A stretch of 64,000 bases of DNA, taken from DASZYT01 sp035545275. Its GTDB lineage: Bacteria; Patescibacteriota; Saccharimonadia; Saccharimonadales; UBA4665. This document shows, one piece after another, positions 58,202 to 64,000 of the stretch. Position 1 is the stretch's first letter. The number at the start of each line of letters is the position of its first letter. The translations under genes and the position numbers were made by a program. The DNA is taken from assembly GCA_035545275.1 (NCBI GenBank), contig DASZYT010000004.1, positions 62,001 to 126,000 on the forward strand, written 5' to 3'. Below the pieces are notes generated by a model. The model was given only the letters and a program-made list of their open reading frames with translations, was not told the DNA's origin and ran no database searches.

Positions 58202-60874
58202 CTACAGTTCGCCCCAGTTGTCACCGATGCTGGTGTCGACCGTGAGCTTCACGGGTAGTTCTGGGTAAATACCCTCCATGGTTTCTTTGAGTAATGTTGC
58301 TACTCGCTCGGCAACTTCCGCCGGGCATTCGACCAAAATTGAGTCATGAATTTGTAACAACTGATGGCAATCATTGTGCTGCGCGCGCAAAAGTTGCTCG
58401 ACCTGTATCATCGCCAGCTTCATGAGGTCGGCTTCGGTGCCCTGGATAGGCATGTTCATGGCAGCGCGCTCGGCCGCACCGCGCACCGCAAAGTTGCTCG
58501 ACTTGATGTCGGGCATGGGCCGGCGCCGGCCAAACAAGGTTTCGACGTAGCCGTCGGTACGGGCTTTGTCCTTTAGGCTGTCCAGGTAGGCCATGAGCGG
58601 CTTGCGCACCTCGGTGTACTGTTTGATAAAATGCTGGGCTTGTTCGTAGCTCATGCCGGTGGCAATGGTGAGGCCATGCGGGCTCATGCCGTACAAAATG
58701 CCGAAACTCACCGCTTTGGCAGCACTGCGCATCTGCTTGGTGACATCTTCGGGGCTGCGGCCGTACACCAGCGCGGCCGTGGCGGTGTGCACATCCACGT
58801 CACGGTTAAACATGTCAATGAGCTCTTGGTCGCCGCTCATGGCAGCAGACAAACGCAGCTCAAATTGAGAATAGTCGGCGCTCACGAGCTTCTTGCCCTT
58901 GCCCGCTACGAACGCCGTGCGGATACGCCGCCCCAGCTCGGTGCGCACCGGGATGTTCTGCAGGTTGGGGTCGGTGCTCGATAGCCGCCCGGTCTGAGCG
59001 ATAGTCAAGTTGAACGTGGTGTGCAGCCGCGAACGTTCGTCAACCATATTCGGTAGTGTGTCGACATAGGTGTTCTTGAGCTTGGCGACCTCACGGTACT
59101 GGGTGATGAGGTCGATGATGGGGTGCTGGCCACGCAACTTGTCGAGTTCGCTGGCGGCAGTGCTATATCCGGTCTTGCCCTTTTTGATGCCCTGCGTCGG
59201 CAGGTTCAATTTTGTGAACAACACGTCGGCCAGTTGCGAGGGCGAGCCAATGTTGAACTCCTGACCGGCATGGTCATAAATTTTCTTTTCGATGCTGGCA
59301 ATTACCTTGTCGATCTCGCCACTCATTTCCTTTAGGTACGCGGTGTTGAGCTCAATACCCTCGTACTCCATGCGCGCCAGCACCGGAATCACCGGCCACT
59401 CCACCTCTTTGGCTAGCTCAGGCAACTTGGGAATGGCCCGGAGGTCTTTGGCTTGCTGCTCGTGCAGAGCTTTGATAACGGCAATAATTTCGGGAGCACG
59501 TGTCATGAGCTCATCTGCGTCAAGGTCGTCAAACGGCGAGCCCTCGTAGCCCAGGTCGGCCTTGGCAAGCTCGGTAAGGGTTTGTTCACGCCGTAGGCTA
59601 TTGAGCAAAAACGCGCCCACAAGCACATCGTGTCCCACCGGCGGAAAGTCGCTGACCCCCAGCGCCAGCAACGTCTTGAGCGTGGACTTTACGTCGTAGC
59701 CCACCAGCGGCCGCACATCTTTGAACTCTTTGGCGATAGCCGCGTGGCTCACTTTGCGCAAGTCAATCGTGTAGGTGGTGCTGCCGTCCAAGCTCATGAT
59801 GAGCACTTCGGGCTTCTGCCCGTGCTTGCCGGCCGAGCGGGCGTGGATATAAAAGTATTCGGAATCACCAAGCCTTAACTCGGCGGCCTTTTTGTCGCTG
59901 TCAATGAGCACATTTTTGCCCGGCTTGAGCGTGGAGCTAGCGGAGCCGTTGAACGCCTGGTGGGCGTCGATGGCCAGCTGCATGACTTCGGGTAACTGCC
60001 GGGCGAGGCTCCTAAACTCTAGCTTTTCAAGCATTTCGAGCACTTTTTGCGGCTGGATTTTGCTGCCATCTACCTCGTGCAGATTAAGCTTGAGTGGCGC
60101 ATCGGTCCAGATGGCACCCAACTTTTTGCTCAGATACGCGAGGTCACGGCCTGCCACAAGCTTTTTGCGCACCGTTTCTTTGATAAGGTCAATATTTTCA
60201 TAAATGCCGTCGAGAGTTTTGTACTCCTGAAGCAATTGCACCGCTGTTTTTTCGCCAATGCCCGGTACGCCCGGGATATTGTCGGAGCTGTCGCCCTTCA
60301 GCGCCTTCAGGTCCAAAAATTGGTCCACGCCAATGCCATATTTGGCCTCGAAACTCTTGGTTGAGTACAACTCGATGTTGCTTAGGCCCGTTTTCAGCGC
60401 ATACACCTTGACGTTGCCGTTCACCAGCTGCAGCATATCGAGATCACTCGTTACCAGCATGGTCTCAAGCCCCTTTTCGCGGGCCTGCACCGCAAGCGCC
60501 CCCATGATGTCATCGGCCTCGTAATCGTCCATCTCGTACAGCGGCCAGCCAAACGCGTCGAGTAGTTCATGCAGCACCGGAATTTGTTCATAAAAATCTG
60601 GCGGCGCCGGCTTGCGCCCGGCTTTGTATTCCGGGTATAGCTCCAGACGTTTTCGGATGTTTGTCTTGGGCTTGTCCCATGCCACCGCCACGTAGTCGGG
60701 CTTGAGCCGCTTGATGACTTCCAGCGCCAGCACCGCAAAACCGTAAACGCCACCGGTGGGCGTACCGTCCTTGGTAGCCAAATTGGGCATGGCGTAGTAG
60801 CCGCGATAAAACACGCTCTTGCCATCAATGATGGCAAACTTTTTCTTCTCTGGTTTGTTCACCTCTTCCGCCAT
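58202..60874 (-). CDS. polA: DNA polymerase I
   Basis: An 890-residue protein: 5' nuclease (~10-300, KDGTPTGGVYGFAV, DYEADDIMGALA, GDSSDNIPGVPGIGEKTA), a 3'-5' exonuclease-like domain (~325-480), and the polymerase (~500-890; motif A DYSQFELRLSA, motif B KAVSFGILYGMS, motif C QIHDSILVE). The exonuclease motifs are lost (no DxE, GYDVKSTLKTL in place of Exo II), so it should lack proofreading, as in Taq and Bacillus. It fills gaps in repair and removes primers. Promoter TTGGGT-N17-TATACT ends 7 nt from the ATG. Confidence 0.95.
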   Translation of the reverse strand: MAEEVNKPEKKKFAIIDGKSVFYRGYYAMPNLATKDGTPTGGVYGFAVLALEVIKRLKPDYVAVAWDKPKTNIRKRLELYPEYKAGRKPAPPDFYEQIPVLHELLDAFGWPLYEMDDYEADDIMGALAVQAREKGLETMLVTSDLDMLQLVNGNVKVYALKTGLSNIELYSTKSFEAKYGIGVDQFLDLKALKGDSSDNIPGVPGIGEKTAVQLLQEYKTLDGIYENIDLIKETVRKKLVAGRDLAYLSKKLGAIWTDAPLKLNLHEVDGSKIQPQKVLEMLEKLEFRSLARQLPEVMQLAIDAHQAFNGSASSTLKPGKNVLIDSDKKAAELRLGDSEYFYIHARSAGKHGQKPEVLIMSLDGSTTYTIDLRKVSHAAIAKEFKDVRPLVGYDVKSTLKTLLALGVSDFPPVGHDVLVGAFLLNSLRREQTLTELAKADLGYEGSPFDDLDADELMTRAPEIIAVIKALHEQQAKDLRAIPKLPELAKEVEWPVIPVLARMEYEGIELNTAYLKEMSGEIDKVIASIEKKIYDHAGQEFNIGSPSQLADVLFTKLNLPTQGIKKGKTGYSTAASELDKLRGQHPIIDLITQYREVAKLKNTYVDTLPNMVDERSRLHTTFNLTIAQTGRLSSTDPNLQNIPVRTELGRRIRTAFVAGKGKKLVSADYSQFELRLSAAMSGDQELIDMFNRDVDVHTATAALVYGRSPEDVTKQMRSAAKAVSFGILYGMSPHGLTIATGMSYEQAQHFIKQYTEVRKPLMAYLDSLKDKARTDGYVETLFGRRRPMPDIKSSNFAVRGAAERAAMNMPIQGTEADLMKLAMIQVEQLLRAQHNDCHQLLQIHDSILVECPAEVAERVATLLKETMEGIYPELPVKLTVDTSIGDNWGEL

Positions 60875-60881
60875 ACTGATA

Positions 60882-60910
60882 AGTATAGGACAGCGCCGCC
60901 ACTAACCCAA
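60882..60910 (-). promoter_or_regulatory. Promoter TTGGGT-N17-TATACT, leaderless geometry, polA
   Basis: Minus-strand TTGGGT (60910-60905), 17-bp spacer, TATACT (60887-60882), then 7 nt to ATG 60874. Confidence 0.6.
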
Positions 60911-60938
60911 AGTGGGCAACTATTTCATGACGTCGCCG

Positions 60939-62510
60939 CTATGAAGCAAATGCGCTAAGATCGTCAGGATCGTTCTCTCGTAAGCGAGCTAGCGCCTCTT
61001 TTTCTATTTGCCGAACGCGTTCACGTGTAAGACCTACCTCCTGGCCAATTTCGTCTAGCGTATGTGGTCGATCGCCAACAAACCCAAAGCGTAGCTCCAA
61101 AACACGTGCCTGGCGCGGATCAAGACTGGCTAGTGCGGAACGTACCATTTTTATTCTCTCCTGGTAGTGAACTGCTTCCGACAAATCATCTGCGTCTGAG
61201 TCTCCTATCATGTCCCCCAGCCGTGAGTCTCCATCTTCTCCAACCGGCTTGTCGAGACTGACTGGCAAGCGAGCGCTGAGCAGCATTTCCTGAACCTGTT
61301 CGGGTATCCAATCCAGCTCAACGGCCAGCTCCTCTATAGTCGCATCGCGACCATGTTGCTGGCTAAAGCTGCGCTGCGTCCGTTCTAACTTGTTAAGCTG
61401 CTCCACCACATGTACTGGCAGCCGGACGGTACGTGCCTGATCGGCCATGGCCCGCGTGATAGCTTGGCGAATCCACCACATAGCATAGGTCGAAAACTTG
61501 TACCCCCTGGTGTAATCAAATTTTTCAACCGCACGTATCAACCCGGTGTTGCCCTCCTGGACGAGGTCCAAGAAATCCATGCCACGTCCACCGTAGCGCT
61601 TGGCAACCGACACGACAAGACGTAGGTTTGCTTCCAGCAAGTGCCGCTTTGCCCTCTGGCCATCATCACGAATCTGCTCGAGCTCGCCGCGGTACTCCTC
61701 AGGGAGCGTTGAATCTTTTTCTAGTTTATGGCCCGCATAGAGCCCGGCTTCAATACGCTTGGCCAGGTCTACTTCTTGGGCTGCATCCAACAGAGCGACC
61801 CGACCGATGTCCTTCAAGTAGGCCCTCGTGAGGTCAACCGTTTCACCGGCCTTATCCGGGGAGGCCTTACCCTCGCCACGGACAGGCTTGGCGCGGCCTG
61901 TTACATTTTTTTCTTCTGAAACTTCTTTCTTGGCGTGAACAGGTTTTGGTGTCTTGGCTGGTCGGTCTTTGTACTGTGGCACGCCCATAACCGGTGGCAC
62001 AGTCTCTCGTAATGCCGTTACAAGGTCCGCACTGACTACCCCTTTTATGGACACGGCTAGGGCGGTGCGTAAGAGTTCGGGCGTATAGCCGGAGTGGTGG
62101 AACAAATCGATAAACTTAGTACGACCCGTATCCACATTCCGCGCCGTTATACCCGTGCGCTCAGCTATTTCTTTGCTGGGTAGCCCTTGGACTATGAGCC
62201 TTATCGGCTCTGAACGATCTACTGACGTGGTGATAACTCGACGAGCTTGATAGATCGGCAGTATCACCTCATCTACAAACTTCTCAATGTGCGCCTGGGA
62301 CACGGGCTTCTCAAAGTCGGCCAGCTCAGCACCAACCAGCGTCTCTATAAAGCGTTGGGCCTTGGGATTGGGCGCCTGAAATACTTCCGGGGTTTGAACT
62401 GCGGTTTCCCCTGCCAGCAAAGCTATGCTTAGTGCGCCAAACACACGTACCTCGTCGGGCTGCGGTTGCACCGCTGGCGTTACGATAGTCTCAGCTATTT
62501 CAGCCGCCAT
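60939..62510 (-). CDS. rpoD: RNA polymerase sigma-70 family factor with extra N-terminal helix-turn-helix
   Basis: A 523-residue primary-type sigma factor: region 1.2 ([29 protein letters not shown], ~225-255), region 2 ([47 protein letters not shown]), region 3 and region 4 ([28 protein letters not shown]). Residues ~1-215 are extra; they include a LuxR/GerE-like helix-turn-helix at ~103-135 ([18 protein letters not shown]) and a Lys/Pro/Glu linker. ATG 62510 has GGAGAG 6 nt upstream; the frame is open 23 codons further. It is divergent from the ATPase homologue. Confidence 0.9.
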   Translation of the reverse strand: MAAEIAETIVTPAVQPQPDEVRVFGALSIALLAGETAVQTPEVFQAPNPKAQRFIETLVGAELADFEKPVSQAHIEKFVDEVILPIYQARRVITTSVDRSEPIRLIVQGLPSKEIAERTGITARNVDTGRTKFIDLFHHSGYTPELLRTALAVSIKGVVSADLVTALRETVPPVMGVPQYKDRPAKTPKPVHAKKEVSEEKNVTGRAKPVRGEGKASPDKAGETVDLTRAYLKDIGRVALLDAAQEVDLAKRIEAGLYAGHKLEKDSTLPEEYRGELEQIRDDGQRAKRHLLEANLRLVVSVAKRYGGRGMDFLDLVQEGNTGLIRAVEKFDYTRGYKFSTYAMWWIRQAITRAMADQARTVRLPVHVVEQLNKLERTQRSFSQQHGRDATIEELAVELDWIPEQVQEMLLSARLPVSLDKPVGEDGDSRLGDMIGDSDADDLSEAVHYQERIKMVRSALASLDPRQARVLELRFGFVGDRPHTLDEIGQEVGLTRERVRQIEKEALARLRENDPDDLSAFAS

Positions 62511-62586
62511 GTGGGACTCTCCATATGGCCTTATTCTGCAACGCTTCTTCCAAACATGCAAGCGTAAGCAAAACAACATTTTACAG

Positions 62587-62592
62587 TATAAT
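62587..62592 (+). promoter_or_regulatory. -10 TATAAT, leaderless geometry, ATPase homologue
   Basis: Consensus TATAAT ends 7 nt before ATG 62600; no Shine-Dalgarno and no clear -35. Confidence 0.55.
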
Positions 62593-62599
62593 GCATAGC

Positions 62600-64000
62600 A
62601 TGGATGGGCGCACTGACTACTCCCGACTTACCGCTGATGCAGCATTGAAGCACGTTGACTCGAGCAAAAAAGGCTTGACGCTTGCTGAGGCCGAGCAGCG
62701 CTTACACGATGACGGGCCCAATGTGTTGCATCAGCCCGAGACTACCAACCCTCAAAAACTGCTGCGCATTGACCCGTTTGTACTCACGCTGGTCGGCGCG
62801 GCCATAGTTACTGCCGCCCTACAAGAGTACGTAGCTGCCTTTATTATTGTCCTCGCCCTATACGTGCACGGCTCAGCCACGTGGTCGTTGCTGCGGCGTC
62901 ATCACCGTTTTATGGGCCACCTGCAACGCAAACTTACCACCCAGTCGACTGTGCTGCGTGGCGGCAAACGCGTGCACATTGACGCGCACGAGCTCGTGCG
63001 CGGCGACGTTGTCTGTCTGGAGGCCGGCGAGCTCGTACCGGCCGACGTACGTATCATCCAGGCCAAAGGCCTACACGCCAACCAGCAGAATCTGACAGGC
63101 GATGATGATACCGTCCGTAAATCTACTACCGCACTCAGCACCTCTCTACCGCCCGAACAGCAGCGCAACACGCTTTACGCCGGCAGCCTGGTTACGGCCG
63201 GTGAAGGCCTGGGTATAGTGGTGGCTGTTGGTACCCAAACGCTGCTCGCAGAGCGCGCCCAAGCTGCCAGTGCCCTCGGCCTGCTGGCAAACCCCTTGCA
63301 TCACCCCACTCTTCAGCTCAAGCAGTGGTTTGTTGGCATACTTAGCATACTTTTGATTGGTTTTGGACTCGCTAGTTGGATAATTGGCCTCGACGCACAC
63401 ACCGGTTGGAATCTTGTGGCCCTACTAGCCGTGGCCGCGGTACCGGCGGCCCTCATGGCCGAATCGTTGGCAGTTGTCCGCACCAATACGGCTCCGTCGC
63501 ACCACCATCAAGCTGCCACTCAACACATGCTACGTAGCAGCCTGGGGGATTCAGCTGCCCTGGCCTTCATCGTTTTGGCCGGTATGGTTAGCACTTTGTG
63601 GCTCCATGTACCGGTAGCGCTTCTGGCGGTACAGCTTATCGCCTTTGAGCTGCTGGTGCAGCCCCTGCCCGTCGCCGCGCTCAGCTGGGACAAGCAGCCT
63701 CGTCCACTAAAACATCCGCGTCTGCACAAGCACCTCGTGCGCGAGTTACTTGACGCCAGCCTTGTTGCTGCAGGTCTTGCTGTAGCAAATTATGTATTCT
63801 TTTTTGCTCGCCACCACGTGGCACTGGCCTACATGAACACACAAAGTGGCGTATATCTGCAGGCAGCTACCCTAGCGCTTGTCACGTTCGCGCTTTGCCA
63901 ACGCGTCAATGTGTACCTTGTCCGCGCGCACGAACATGACAAGTTTTTTGATTCGTTCCTAGTACAAAACAAGCGGCTGTTGGGCGCCATGATTAGCGCG
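62600..64000 (+). CDS. P2-type ATPase homologue lacking the P and N catalytic domains (3' truncated by window edge)
   Basis: 467 codons are visible. Parts in order: N-terminal cation-ATPase segment (1-55, [19 protein letters not shown]), helices 1-2 (~57-98), actuator domain (~105-240, [21 protein letters not shown]), helices 3-4 (~241-293), then only ~20 residues before helices 5-6 (~315-362) and the C-terminal bundle (~385-467, [17 protein letters not shown] like the usual RSxxxSLF). The ~380-residue P/N region with DKTGT is absent. Key sites are changed: TGES is TGDD (166-169), PEGLP is PAALM (282-286), NLGE is SLGD, and the helix-6 DLVTDG is replaced by ELLVQP. The frame is intact. It cannot be an ion pump by itself; a regulatory, scaffold or channel-like role is inferred. 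Confidence 0.85.
   Translation, partial: MDGRTDYSRLTADAALKHVDSSKKGLTLAEAEQRLHDDGPNVLHQPETTNPQKLLRIDPFVLTLVGAAIVTAALQEYVAAFIIVLALYVHGSATWSLLRRHHRFMGHLQRKLTTQSTVLRGGKRVHIDAHELVRGDVVCLEAGELVPADVRIIQAKGLHANQQNLTGDDDTVRKSTTALSTSLPPEQQRNTLYAGSLVTAGEGLGIVVAVGTQTLLAERAQAASALGLLANPLHHPTLQLKQWFVGILSILLIGFGLASWIIGLDAHTGWNLVALLAVAAVPAALMAESLAVVRTNTAPSHHHQAATQHMLRSSLGDSAALAFIVLAGMVSTLWLHVPVALLAVQLIAFELLVQPLPVAALSWDKQPRPLKHPRLHKHLVRELLDASLVAAGLAVANYVFFFARHHVALAYMNTQSGVYLQAATLALVTFALCQRVNVYLVRAHEHDKFFDSFLVQNKRLLGAMISA

Noticed and set aside
63470..63560. A frameshift or second frame hiding the DKTGT region of the ATPase homologue
   Set aside because: The frame is open without interruption from 62600 to 64000, and only ~70 bp lie between the helix-4 and helix-5 codons. 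That is too little to hold ~380 residues in any frame.
1..64000. Recoded TGA (code 25) as in Gracilibacteria
   Set aside because: TGA ends the surface protein at 459-461 right where its paralogues also end, and conserved proteins read through without needing TGA.

Overview
The window looks like a compact, Gram-positive-type genome of the Candidate Phyla Radiation (Patescibacteria), most likely a Saccharibacteria (TM7) relative. This is inferred from gene content: very tight packing, one-to-three-gene units, housekeeping genes scattered among many short genes of unknown function, RNase J beside PNPase, and large secreted beta-rich proteins with no sign of an outer membrane. TGA acts as a stop at the end of the first gene, so the recoded-TGA Gracilibacteria/Absconditabacteria code is not used. 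No rRNA, tRNA, CRISPR array, prophage or insertion sequence was found.

Region 1 (1-19.8 kb) is a cell-surface locus. It holds a 5'-truncated secreted protein, an A/T-rich PD40 propeller protein, two paralogous secreted proteins with a PESLxFC motif, a DUF916-like membrane-anchored protein, a PKD-type double-anchored protein, a 1,144-residue filament-like protein, a 2,565-residue Kelch/glycine-rich/DUF2341/LamG protein, and two single-pass anchored proteins, one with a Lys-Pro tail. A further family member lies at 42.7-44.5 kb. Region 2 (19.9-26.5 kb) has YchF, a lone pseudopilin, a CapA-like protein, a PH-domain protein, a Crp/Fnr regulator, a divergent phosphoribosyltransferase and a Tat-lipoprotein PIG-L deacetylase.

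Region 3 (26.8-42.6 kb, nearly all minus strand) is information processing: rpsF-ssb-rpsR-(coiled coil)-efp-tlyA, ftsK, RNase J, family-4 uracil-DNA glycosylase, pnp, rpsO, a degenerate DHH protein and truB. Region 4 (44.5-62.5 kb) has rpsT, a cupredoxin, holA, a fused trehalose-6-phosphate synthase/phosphatase, mutM, a HAD hydrolase, a Nudix hydrolase, folK/folP, a second phosphoribosyltransferase, a PadR-PspC pair, an aldo-keto reductase, polA and a primary-type sigma factor with an extra N-terminal helix-turn-helix. The window ends inside a P2-type ATPase homologue from which the whole phosphorylation and nucleotide-binding region is missing.

Two genome-wide habits stand out. First, genes at the head of transcription units usually have a -10 box (often extended, TG-n-TAnnnT) 6-12 nt before the start codon and no Shine-Dalgarno, so their mRNAs should be leaderless or nearly so; many genes inside operons have a good Shine-Dalgarno. 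Second, two intergenic regions in ribosomal-protein units (ssb-rpsR and rpsO-pnp) carry long folded elements that share a core. The most unusual protein is the ATPase homologue at the right edge.
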